A model generated the notes under the pieces. That model made no database searches and had not been told where the DNA came from. It was given only the letters and a program-made list of their open reading frames with translations. Shown piece after piece: positions 1 to 6,267 of a stretch of 13,275 bases of DNA; positions within the stretch are counted from its first letter, which is position 1; each line of letters begins with the position of its first letter. This DNA comes from Bacillota bacterium. Its GTDB lineage: Bacteria > Bacillota > Bacilli > Bacillales_B > DSM-18226. The translations under genes and the position numbers were made by a program. The DNA lies in the NCBI GenBank assembly GCA_030705665.1, contig JAUZQA010000042.1, forward strand, positions 1-13,275, written 5' to 3'.

Positions 1-46
1 AAGAAAAAAGGAAAGGACACAAAATTTTTCCGTGTCCTTTCCTTTT
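1..46 (-). terminator. Rho-independent terminator after bdbC
   Basis: A perfect 15-bp inverted repeat pairs 6-20 with 32-46 around an 11-base loop. Read on the minus strand, the stem runs into a T-rich tract (complement of 1-9), starting 9 bases after the bdbC stop. It is the expected end of the minus-strand metal exporter-bdbD-bdbC unit. The stem is nearly symmetrical, but the plus-strand side has only four T before GAAA, so termination is expected mainly on the minus strand. Confidence 0.9.
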
Positions 47-54
47 GAAAAAGC

Positions 55-471
55 CTAATTATTATGGTGTTTTTCACTCCTTGCTAGAATTACAAGGCAG
101 ATTGTTATAATTGTAAATGCTGTAAATGCCATCATTGGAATGGTTAAAAACCCTAGCAAATTCAAGTAATCCTTTGAGCAAGGCACACCAGTTTTACACA
201 TTTCAAACTGTTGAAGATATGGGACTTTTTGCAAAAGAATGTGATACCCAGATATCACCATCCCGATGATCGAAAGCGGGAGCGAATAACGATAGATGCC
301 CCTGTCATTTCGATAAAAAGCAACCCCAAGAATAATGGCAAGTGGATACATAAAGATCCTCTGATACCAGCATAGCGTACAAGGAATAAAATGAAGGACC
401 TCACTAAAGTACAAACTGCCCAATGTAGCAATGACAGCCGCGATCCAAGAAAATAATAAAGATTTATTCAT
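55..471 (-). CDS. bdbC: BdbC, DsbB-like quinone-dependent thiol-disulfide oxidoreductase
   Basis: A 138-residue integral membrane protein of the DsbB/BdbC family. By family knowledge it re-oxidises the extracytoplasmic oxidase BdbD and passes electrons to the quinone pool. Four hydrophobic segments are visible at about residues 5-23, 38-54, 62-81 and 105-129. The first redox pair is the PCTLCWYQR motif (C31, C34) after the first segment; the second is C92 and C98 in the loop after the third. The length is normal for the family. The ATG start is preceded by AAAGGAGAA inside the end of bdbD, and only one base separates the two genes, so translation is probably coupled. In B. subtilis the BdbC/BdbD pair is needed for folding disulfide-containing competence proteins such as ComGC; a similar role here is inference. 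Confidence 0.93.
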   Translation of the reverse strand: MNKSLLFSWIAAVIATLGSLYFSEVLHFIPCTLCWYQRIFMYPLAIILGVAFYRNDRGIYRYSLPLSIIGMVISGYHILLQKVPYLQQFEMCKTGVPCSKDYLNLLGFLTIPMMAFTAFTIITICLVILARSEKHHNN

Positions 472-472
472 C

Positions 473-1168
473 CTATTTCTCCTTTGCCGCTTGATCCACC
501 ATCTTCTTTAAATCATCAATGGTTGTTCCATCAAATAATTTGCCATTAACAAAAATAGTAGGTGTGCCTGATACATTCAGTTTTGCTGCAAGAGCCATAT
601 CCTTCTGCCAGGCTGCATCCGATTTTTTAGCATTGAAATATTGTACAACCTTATTTACATCTTCAGCGCTGGCGACCTCTTTTAGAGTGTCAGTGAGAAA
701 TTTTTCATCATATACATCCATTTTTTCATATTTGCTATCTTCAGGTTGTTTTTGATATAGAGAATCGTGGAATTTCCAAAACGTTTCATTTCCAAGTACC
801 GCATAGACTGCTTCTGCAAACTTTGCTGAACGTATTGAATCTGTATATATGAAGGAATCATTCATAAAATACAGCTTTGCTTCTCCCGAATCAACCAGCT
901 CTTGTTTAATAGCGGGAATAACCTTAGCATTGAAATTTTTACAGTTTGGACATTTATAGTCTCCAAACTCGATAATGGAAACAGGTGCTGTACTTTTGCC
1001 AATGTAAGGCTGTTTCGTGTAATCAATTTTTTCCTTCTGAGTTGTCGTGTTTTGGCTTTTATGCGGGGCTAGAAAGATAAAGCCTATAATAAAAACAGCA
1101 ACGATACCGACGATCCAAAAGACAAACTTTGCAGAAGAATTATTAGAACCTTTTTTTTGATTAGCCAT
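473..1168 (-). CDS. bdbD: BdbD, DsbA-like membrane-anchored thiol-disulfide oxidase
   Basis: A 231-residue thioredoxin-fold oxidase of the DsbA/BdbD family. A basic, Asn/Ser-rich N-terminus is followed by one hydrophobic segment at about residues 14-34, which fits a signal anchor with the catalytic domain outside the cell. The active site is FGDYKCPNCKNF, with redox cysteines C73 and C76. The cis-proline loop of thioredoxin folds is visible as SGTPTIFVNG (T202-P203) near the C-terminus. A helical insertion lies between them, as in DsbA. The ATG has a GAGGTG ribosome site 9 bases upstream. It lies 30 bases downstream of the metal exporter gene and one base upstream of bdbC, its expected redox partner, so the three genes probably share a transcript. 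Confidence 0.93.
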   Translation of the reverse strand: MANQKKGSNNSSAKFVFWIVGIVAVFIIGFIFLAPHKSQNTTTQKEKIDYTKQPYIGKSTAPVSIIEFGDYKCPNCKNFNAKVIPAIKQELVDSGEAKLYFMNDSFIYTDSIRSAKFAEAVYAVLGNETFWKFHDSLYQKQPEDSKYEKMDVYDEKFLTDTLKEVASAEDVNKVVQYFNAKKSDAAWQKDMALAAKLNVSGTPTIFVNGKLFDGTTIDDLKKMVDQAAKEK

Positions 1169-1198
1169 TTACTTGAACACCTCAAAGTATTTTAAAGA

Positions 1199-2083
1199 TT
1201 AATAATACGGATTTAAATGAATGAGTACTTCTTCAATATTATTATACTTTTTCATGAGTGTAAATTTTATTTGCTTGGCAAGGTCGTGCCCTTCCTCAAT
1301 TGTTTTATCATGATCGATGGATATTCTCACATCAACCATTATGTAGTGTCCGTGTTCTCTGGCCCTCACGCGGTCAATCCTCTTAACATCGTTGAACTGA
1401 GAGATGATTTGATTAAGGTCTGCAAGAACATCCCCGTTTATATTCCGTTCAAGCAATATATTAAAGGAATCCACTAAGATCTCGATGGCAATTTTTAAAA
1501 TTAACAAGGCAACAATCATACTTGCAATTTTATCGCTATAAAGAAGCCAGCTTATATGAATGGTTACCCCAATATGGACTAAAACAACGCCAATCGCTGC
1601 GGTAAATGATGCAGCAATGTCTGCCTTATGGTCCAAAGCAATTGCTTCAATCGCTTTACTCTTAAATTGTTTTGCTTTTTGCAGGGAGTAGTGATAAAGG
1701 TATTGCTTGATACCAAAGGATAAAACGGCCACATAAAGTGTCAGAATACTTGGGATTTGAAAAGGTTCAATGATTCCAGTTAAGCCCTGGTATCCCAAAT
1801 AAAACGAGACTAGGATTAATAAAATGCCAACAATACTCGATGACATTACCTCTGCCTTCCCATGGCCATACGGATGGTCCTCATCTGCTGGTTTATTGGA
1901 TATTTTAATGATAAATAAGGCAATAATCGAAGTTAGAACGTCCGTCCCCGAATGGATTCCATCTGCAAAGACAGCATTACTATTGCCTAACCATCCAATT
2001 AAAATTTTACCGATTGCCAAAATGGCATTACTCCAGGCGCTGATTAATAACACCTTTTTCGATATTGACTCCCGTCTTTCCAT
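1199..2083 (-). CDS. Cation diffusion facilitator family metal exporter
   Basis: A 294-residue CDF transporter that by family exports divalent metal ions in exchange for protons. Six hydrophobic segments occupy roughly residues 11-33, 45-62, 82-102, 112-132, 155-177 and 186-206, followed by a cytoplasmic domain (about 210-294) with the usual alpha-beta pattern. The transport site in TM2 is ADGIHSGTDVLTS (H44, D48) and in TM5 is LDHKADI (D151, D155). The DHPYGHGKAE motif (69-78) between TM2 and TM3 is typical. Zinc-type CDFs usually carry His at the 151 position; Asp there resembles manganese or iron exporters, including the B. subtilis Mn exporters MneP and MneS, so the metal cannot be named. 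GGGGTGA lies 6 bases before the ATG. It is first in a likely operon with bdbD and bdbC. Confidence 0.9.
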   Translation of the reverse strand: MERRESISKKVLLISAWSNAILAIGKILIGWLGNSNAVFADGIHSGTDVLTSIIALFIIKISNKPADEDHPYGHGKAEVMSSSIVGILLILVSFYLGYQGLTGIIEPFQIPSILTLYVAVLSFGIKQYLYHYSLQKAKQFKSKAIEAIALDHKADIAASFTAAIGVVLVHIGVTIHISWLLYSDKIASMIVALLILKIAIEILVDSFNILLERNINGDVLADLNQIISQFNDVKRIDRVRAREHGHYIMVDVRISIDHDKTIEEGHDLAKQIKFTLMKKYNNIEEVLIHLNPYY

Positions 2084-2128
2084 ATTAACTCACCCCGAAA
2101 ACTTCAAACAAAAAACGGTCACCTTTCA

Positions 2129-2156
2129 ACTATACTTAAAAATCTTAACAAACAAA
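2129..2156 (-). promoter_or_regulatory. Possible promoter of the metal exporter-bdbDC unit
   Basis: On the minus strand a TATAGT -10 (2134-2129) is preceded 16 bases upstream by a poor -35, TTTGTT (2156-2151). The position, about 45 bases before the exporter start, is sensible. The weak -35 makes this only a candidate. Confidence 0.3.
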
Positions 2157-2282
2157 AGCTGGGTGGGTCTAGAGCAAAAGATTTTACCCCATAAAGGATT
2201 CTAGTTTAATCGAAATTTTTTTATATAGAAGCAAAAAAGTTGGTCAAAGTAAACAGCTTATCATTTCAATCTGGAACAGAAT

Positions 2283-2295
2283 GCAAACTGTTTGC
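2283..2295. repeat. Palindrome GCAAAC-T-GTTTGC, candidate operator
   Basis: A perfect 6+1+6 inverted repeat that overlaps the -35 hexamer of the hydrolase promoter (2292-2297). A site there would suit a repressor. It does not fit the even-spaced CcpA cre pattern, and I cannot name a regulator. Confidence 0.4.
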
Positions 2296-2320
2296 TCTGT
2301 AGAAAGTGAATTGGTATAAT
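2292..2320 (+). promoter_or_regulatory. Extended -10 promoter for the hydrolase gene
   Basis: A consensus TATAAT (2315-2320) preceded by TGG gives an extended -10 motif (TGnTATAAT). A partial -35, TTGCTC (2292-2297), lies exactly 17 bases upstream. This fits a SigA-type promoter with a start site near 2327 and an AT-rich leader of about 70 bases. Confidence 0.6.
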
Positions 2321-2399
2321 ATAATTTATTCTGAATTTTTATAATTTTTAATTTAATGATTTTAAAATTTTTCAAGAGTTATATTGCGAGGTGCCTTTG

Positions 2400-3371
2400 T
2401 TGATTGAAACAAGTAATAAATGCTGTGAGGTTTTTCCGATTATCGTGCCTGACAGATTATTAAAAACGGTAAATTTCTTTTTAGTTAAAAGGGATAATTC
2501 CCTCACGCTCATAGATGCTGGTTGGAATAACGAAAAATGCTGGAATGCTTTAAATCATGCCCTAATGAAAAACGGTTTAACCTTAACGGATTTAACAGAA
2601 ATCATTTTAACCCATCACCATATTGACCATATTGGGCTGGTTAACCGAATTGTTTCGCATCATCCGATCCCTGTCTACACGAGTCCCCAGTCGATTCCAC
2701 GTTTAAAAAGGGATAAAGATTTTCTTGAAATGAGAATCGAGTTTTACAAAAAGCTCTATCAAGAGATGGGCTGTGGGGAAACTGCTGAACAAAGGATTGA
2801 TTATTTAATCAAAGCAGTTATTGACAATAAAGACAATACAATCGAAGCGGATATAAGCGCCATTACTGCTAAATCATTATTGAATTTTGAGATTATAGAG
2901 GTTCCTGGTCATGCACCCGATCAACTTGCTTTTTTAGATCAAAAGGAAAATGAGATCTTTGTTGGTGATCTTTTGCTTGAACATATTTCTAGTAACGCTC
3001 TCGTTGAACCTGACAATTTAGGCAAGAGGCTTCCTACCGTGTCACAGCAGATAGAATCTTTACGAAAATGTATGGAGTTAGATGCAAAGCTGGTCTACCC
3101 TGGTCATGGCAGCCTGATTAAAAATCCAAATGACTTAATTAAGAAAAGAATAGAACGTGTAGAAATAAAAGGGCAGCGGCTAATTGAGCTTATAAAGTCA
3201 GGCGTGACAACGGCAAATGACATCGCCATCACATGGTACAAAAAGGTTTATTATGAACAATTCGGCCTTGTTATGTCTGAAATAATCGGGCATTTAGATT
3301 ATTGGGAAACACAAAGAAAAATAGAAAAACAACTGATAAATGGAGTATGGCAATATAAAGATATTTCTTAA
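2400..3371 (+). CDS. Metallo-beta-lactamase-fold hydrolase with C-terminal helical domain
   Basis: A zinc-dependent hydrolase of the MBL superfamily. Numbering from the upstream GTG at 2391, the metal ligands are THHHIDH (H75, H77, D79, H80), PGHAPDQ (H174), VGDLLLEH (D193) and PGHG (H239), so both metal sites are complete. After residue 255 comes a helix-rich, winged-helix-like tail of about 70 residues, as in LACTB2-type or glyoxalase-II-like members. The substrate cannot be told from sequence: thioesters, lactones and RNA are all cleaved by relatives. I chose TTG at 2400 (323 residues) because GAGGTG at 2388-2393 lies six bases before it, whereas GTG at 2391 is inside that site and has no ribosome site of its own. 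It is monocistronic, with its own promoter and terminator, and is not obviously tied to the paa genes. Confidence 0.85.
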   Translation: MIETSNKCCEVFPIIVPDRLLKTVNFFLVKRDNSLTLIDAGWNNEKCWNALNHALMKNGLTLTDLTEIILTHHHIDHIGLVNRIVSHHPIPVYTSPQSIPRLKRDKDFLEMRIEFYKKLYQEMGCGETAEQRIDYLIKAVIDNKDNTIEADISAITAKSLLNFEIIEVPGHAPDQLAFLDQKENEIFVGDLLLEHISSNALVEPDNLGKRLPTVSQQIESLRKCMELDAKLVYPGHGSLIKNPNDLIKKRIERVEIKGQRLIELIKSGVTTANDIAITWYKKVYYEQFGLVMSEIIGHLDYWETQRKIEKQLINGVWQYKDIS

Positions 3372-3374
3372 TAG

Positions 3375-3410
3375 AAAAAGTGGATCAATCCTGATTTGAT
3401 CCACTTTTTT
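3375..3410. terminator. Bidirectional Rho-independent terminator
   Basis: A 14-bp perfect stem (3375-3388 with 3396-3409) around a 7-base loop, with an A run on the left and a T run on the right. It lies between the convergent ends of the hydrolase and the nitronate monooxygenase-like gene and can end both transcripts. Confidence 0.92.
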
Positions 3411-3412
3411 CG

Positions 3413-4381
3413 TTATTTGTGTGATAATTGTGATTGAAGCACATGTAAACGATTTTCCATTACTGAACGTGCTTCCTCCATCATCCCATCGAGTAATTCC
3501 TGTACAGATGGTATATTTTCGATAAGCCCCGCAATTTGGCCGCTATTCATAAAGCCATTTTTCTGATCGCCTTCGACCGCACCCTTAATATGATAGGTCT
3601 CTGATGTCATCTCACTGTAGTTTTCAAAAGAAAGTCCATCCTGTTCCTTTTGGATAATATCTACTGCATAAGGAGATTTTAATACTCTTCGTACAAGACC
3701 GTGTGATCTTCCTAAAATAACGGTTTCATTATCTTCAGCTTCGACCAATCTTTGTTTGTAATTGGCATGGAACGGTGCTTCCTTTGTTGCAATAAAACGT
3801 GTCCCCAGTTGTACTCCTGCTGCCCCGAGCATCAAAGCCGCTGCCAAACCTCTTCCGTCAGCAATTCCTCCTGCAGCTAGTACAGGAATCGATACATGCT
3901 TACTAATTTGCGGGGTAAGAGTAAATGTTGTTAATTCTAGACTAGAATTGATTCCGGCTGCCTCAAACCCTTCGGCAGCCAATAGGTCCGCACCGGCTGC
4001 TTCTGCTTTTTTTGCATGTTTTACAGAGGCCACAATTGCCAGCACCTTAATACCGTTAGCATGAAATTGAGGGATGTATGGGGCGGGGTTACCAGCGGAT
4101 AATGATACAACTGGTACCTTATGTTCTATGACAAGTTCAACCAATTCCTTTGTATAAGGTGTTACCGTAATTGGAATGTTAACTGCAAAAGGTTTGCTTG
4201 TTTTTTCCTTGGTTTCAAGGATGATTTTTTCTACTTCCGCAGGCGTCATCGTTCCAGCACCAATGGTTCCAAGTCCGCCTGCCTCAGATACCGCAGCTGT
4301 TAGCTGGGCATTGCTTATATTCCCCATTCCCCCTTGGATAATCGGATATTTAATGGTTAAGAGTTTACAAATATTATTCAT
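3413..4381 (-). CDS. Nitronate monooxygenase / FabK-like FMN-dependent oxidoreductase
   Basis: A 322-residue TIM-barrel flavoprotein of the nitronate monooxygenase (2-nitropropane dioxygenase)/FabK superfamily. The N-terminal YPIIQGGMG (12-20) and the FMN-phosphate region AAGGIADGRGLAAAL (169-183) with GVQLGTRF (189-196) are diagnostic. The segment normally reading EGxExGGH, which supplies a conserved catalytic-site His, here reads EGFEAAGINS (137-146), with Ile at 144. Classical nitronate oxidation is therefore doubtful, and it may be an NAD(P)H-dependent flavin oxidoreductase of another subclass. GAGGTGA precedes the ATG by 8 bases. It lies downstream of paaX on the same strand but beyond a terminator, so it may be transcribed separately; I found no convincing promoter in the short gap. 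Any link to aromatic catabolism is only positional. Confidence 0.82.
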   Translation of the reverse strand: MNNICKLLTIKYPIIQGGMGNISNAQLTAAVSEAGGLGTIGAGTMTPAEVEKIILETKEKTSKPFAVNIPITVTPYTKELVELVIEHKVPVVSLSAGNPAPYIPQFHANGIKVLAIVASVKHAKKAEAAGADLLAAEGFEAAGINSSLELTTFTLTPQISKHVSIPVLAAGGIADGRGLAAALMLGAAGVQLGTRFIATKEAPFHANYKQRLVEAEDNETVILGRSHGLVRRVLKSPYAVDIIQKEQDGLSFENYSEMTSETYHIKGAVEGDQKNGFMNSGQIAGLIENIPSVQELLDGMMEEARSVMENRLHVLQSQLSHK

Positions 4382-4428
4382 TTTTATTCACCTCATTTAA
4401 TAATTTCATTATTCAGATACTTATTTTC

Positions 4429-4471
4429 AAAAAAAGCAGCCAACGCCCTCAGAATCGACGAAAGCTGCTTT
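4429..4471 (-). terminator. Terminator after paaX
   Basis: On the minus strand an AAAGCAGC arm (4471-4464) pairs with GCTGCTTT (4440-4433), followed by further T residues to 4429, giving seven consecutive T. The loop is long (23 bases) but can partly pair internally. It begins three bases after the paaX stop and marks the probable end of the paa transcript. Confidence 0.75.
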
Positions 4472-4473
4472 AA

Positions 4474-5355
4474 TTATTGGGTAATATATGGATGCTGTTT
4501 AGCATCATACGACTCGTCTTTTTTCCATAAATCATTATTTTCTTTAAAAATACTTTCAAAAAAGCGGCTTGCAGGTTCGGCAAGGATTTGATAATACTGG
4601 TTAAATAGGGTAGCTGCAATCGTGCCGTTCCACTTTGCTGGTAAAAGCTCTTTTGGGAGACCAGGATCAATAAATAAGAATTTCCGATATTCGTGCACAA
4701 GCTTTGTCCGCTCCACAAAGCATTCGGCATCGGTCATTTCACCTTGGTTAAGGATACTTTGATGAGCAATATATTGTTTGCTGTACATTTCAATAAATTC
4801 TTCATACTTATCGACAACTTGATCTAAATGCCAGCTCTTCTCAACAAGTGCATGATGGTCTTTCGGGCCAATGTAATCTGATACAAAAAAATCCACATAA
4901 TCACGGATATCATATTTTTCAATCAGGAGTTTGACCTCTTTTTCCAAATTGTTCGGAGATATCCAACAAGCGTTTGAGAAACTGCCAAAACCGCTCCACA
5001 ATAATTCTTGGCGGAGATCATCGCGAATCTGTCGTTTTTCTTCTGGAATGGTGTACATTAATATCCGCCATTTCCCATCCCATTCATTTGGCTTAAGCTT
5101 GAAGATACGATTAGCAGCTTCTTCAATTCGGTTTACACCTTGGTCTGTAAGAAAATAATAGCTTTTATTTCCTTGCTTTTCCGATTGAATCCAGCCTTGC
5201 TTGAGCATGCGTGAAACTGCCACCCTGACCGCTTGTTCATTATGACCAAACTCTTTTAATAAACGGATCAAACTTCCAATCCAAATTTTATTTCCATAGT
5301 GATGTATATGATCACCGTAAATTGTAAAAATCATCGAACGTGTATTTTCCCCCAT
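4474..5355 (-). CDS. paaX: PaaX-type transcriptional repressor of phenylacetate catabolism
   Basis: A protein of 293 residues, normal for PaaX. The N-terminal winged helix covers about residues 9-72 (FTIYGDHIHH, then EQAVRVAVSRML as the likely recognition region, then a KQGNKSYYFLT wing). The family-typical WDGKWRIL follows near 93-100, and a helical PaaX C-terminal domain fills about 170-275. In characterised systems PaaX represses paa promoters and is released by phenylacetyl-CoA; the same role here follows from its position as last gene of the paa cluster. I prefer the ATG at 5355 over an adjacent TTG at 5358, because GGTGG lies seven bases before the ATG. The 76-base gap upstream is the longest in the cluster and holds a candidate promoter and palindrome, which suggests autoregulation. 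Confidence 0.9.
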   Translation of the reverse strand: MGENTRSMIFTIYGDHIHHYGNKIWIGSLIRLLKEFGHNEQAVRVAVSRMLKQGWIQSEKQGNKSYYFLTDQGVNRIEEAANRIFKLKPNEWDGKWRILMYTIPEEKRQIRDDLRQELLWSGFGSFSNACWISPNNLEKEVKLLIEKYDIRDYVDFFVSDYIGPKDHHALVEKSWHLDQVVDKYEEFIEMYSKQYIAHQSILNQGEMTDAECFVERTKLVHEYRKFLFIDPGLPKELLPAKWNGTIAATLFNQYYQILAEPASRFFESIFKENNDLWKKDESYDAKQHPYITQ

Positions 5356-5372
5356 CAATCCACCACCAGTAT

Positions 5373-5392
5373 AACAATATTTAAACGTTGTT
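5373..5392. repeat. Imperfect palindrome upstream of paaX, candidate operator
   Basis: A 20-bp element, AACAA-TA-TTTAAA-CG-TTGTT, is symmetric at 16 of 20 positions. It lies between the candidate paaX promoter and the paaX start, a common place for a repressor site. It does not match the published E. coli PaaX site arrangement, so PaaX binding is inference. Confidence 0.35.
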
Positions 5393-5402
5393 TATTATTA
5401 CT

Positions 5403-5432
5403 ATTATTAACCATTTCATTTCTAAAGTCCAA
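5403..5432 (-). promoter_or_regulatory. Candidate promoter of paaX
   Basis: On the minus strand TTGGAC (5432-5427) and AATAAT (5408-5403, five of six matches to TATAAT) are 18 bases apart, giving a start near 5396 and a leader of about 40 bases that includes the palindrome 5373-5392. The region is AT-rich, so a chance match is possible. Confidence 0.35.
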
Positions 5433-5434
5433 AA

Positions 5435-6211
5435 CTATTTGCCTAAAAAGTTAGGTTTTCTTCGTTCACTAAATGCCTGTAAAGCTTCGATTCTATCCTC
5501 GGTAGGAATGGTAATCTCATAGGCTTTTGCTTCTATTTCGAGCCCTGTTTGCAAATCAGTATTGATTCCTCTCGTGATTGCGTATTTAGCTTGTTTAATG
5601 GCAATCGGGCCATTTTTCATCATTTCAGCCGCAAATTGTTGGCAGGCAGCTATTAACTCACCACTCGGAACCACCTTAAGGACAATCCCCAAATCAAGTG
5701 CTTCCTCTGCTGTTATCTTTTTAGCCGTAAAAATCAACTCTTTTGCTTTCGTTTCCCCAATTAATCTTGACAGTCTTTGTGTCCCGCCTGCTCCCGGAAT
5801 GATCGCCCAGCTTGTTTCTGTTAATCCCATTGTGACCCCTTGGGCAGCAATGGCAAAATCACAAGATAACAGCCACTCAAAGCCGCCTCCAAGCGCATAA
5901 CCATTTACAGCAGCAATCGTAGGCTGTGGAAGCATTGCAATACTATTAAAGGCATCACGAATTGCTTTTACATTTCTTCTAACTTCTGTTTCTGACAATG
6001 TTTTTCTTTCTTTCAGATCGGCACCAGCACTAAACGCCTTCTCACCCGCACCTGTAAAAATCACGACATGAACATTCTGGTTATAGGAAATAGCATTCAC
6101 AACTTCTTGAAGCTCAAATAATGTTTCATAATTAAAACAGTTTAATTTTTCAGGACGATTCACTGTAACATACCCAATATGATTTTCAACGTTAAAGATT
6201 ACGTTTGACAT
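5435..6211 (-). CDS. Enoyl-CoA hydratase/isomerase family protein (third crotonase)
   Basis: A 258-residue crotonase-fold enzyme. The oxyanion-hole region SAGADLKE (61-68) and GGGFE (108-112) are present. Both hydratase glutamates can be placed, E112 and E132 (LTET), 20 residues apart as in mitochondrial enoyl-CoA hydratase, with PGAGGTQRL following (139-147). It is therefore expected to hydrate a 2-enoyl-CoA. It resembles the AUH/YngF-like branch and could serve as the PaaF function, as a backup, or act on another intermediate such as the oxepin. I place the start at ATG 6211, six bases after AAGGTG; a GTG at 6220 lies within that ribosome site. It is 57 bases downstream of paaJ, and a hairpin sits in the gap. 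Confidence 0.85.
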   Translation of the reverse strand: MSNVIFNVENHIGYVTVNRPEKLNCFNYETLFELQEVVNAISYNQNVHVVIFTGAGEKAFSAGADLKERKTLSETEVRRNVKAIRDAFNSIAMLPQPTIAAVNGYALGGGFEWLLSCDFAIAAQGVTMGLTETSWAIIPGAGGTQRLSRLIGETKAKELIFTAKKITAEEALDLGIVLKVVPSGELIAACQQFAAEMMKNGPIAIKQAKYAITRGINTDLQTGLEIEAKAYEITIPTEDRIEALQAFSERRKPNFLGK

Positions 6212-6238
6212 ATATATCACCTTCCATTTTGAAAGAAT

Positions 6239-6261
6239 AGCCCTTATATAGAATAAGGGCT
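6239..6261. repeat. Intercistronic hairpin between paaJ and the third crotonase
   Basis: A perfect 9-bp inverted repeat (6239-6247 AGCCCTTAT with 6253-6261) has a 5-base loop and starts 7 bases after the paaJ stop. Downstream on the minus strand there is only ATTCTTTC, not a real U run, so it is more likely a weak attenuator or mRNA-stabilising hairpin than a full terminator. Confidence 0.6.
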
Positions 6262-6267
6262 TACAAG

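Larger units (their letters stand above)
2084..2390. other. Divergent AT-rich intergenic region
   Basis: About 300 bases without a credible gene, between the divergently transcribed metal exporter and hydrolase genes. It contains a weak minus-strand promoter candidate (2129-2156), a stronger plus-strand extended -10 promoter (2292-2320), a 13-bp palindrome (2283-2295), and the two ribosome binding sites at its edges. The stretch 2321-2385 is very AT-rich leader. I see no riboswitch fold, small gene or terminator in it. Confidence 0.7.

Noticed and set aside
1824..2204. A 126-codon plus-strand frame that runs from inside the metal exporter gene into the intergenic region.
   Set aside because: Most of it is antisense to the exporter, its peptide has no family features, and no ribosome site precedes it.
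2084..2390. A metal-sensing riboswitch or T-box in the leader of the metal exporter.
   Set aside because: The leader is short and has no conserved multi-stem fold or terminator hairpin that I could find.
2391..2399. GTG at 2391 as the hydrolase start.
   Set aside because: The GTG is part of the GAGGTG ribosome site itself, and nothing upstream of it resembles another site; TTG at 2400 is better spaced. The difference is only three residues, so this is not certain.
4470..4730. An 86-codon minus-strand frame overlapping the end of paaX.
   Set aside because: It is a different frame of the same strand inside paaX, which has full-length family features. There is no sign of a frameshift in paaX.
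5368..5392. A TGT-TATACT extended -10 motif just before paaX as its promoter.
   Set aside because: The predicted start would fall in or after the GGTGG ribosome site, leaving a nearly leaderless message, and no -35 is present. The upstream pair at 5403-5432 is a better candidate.
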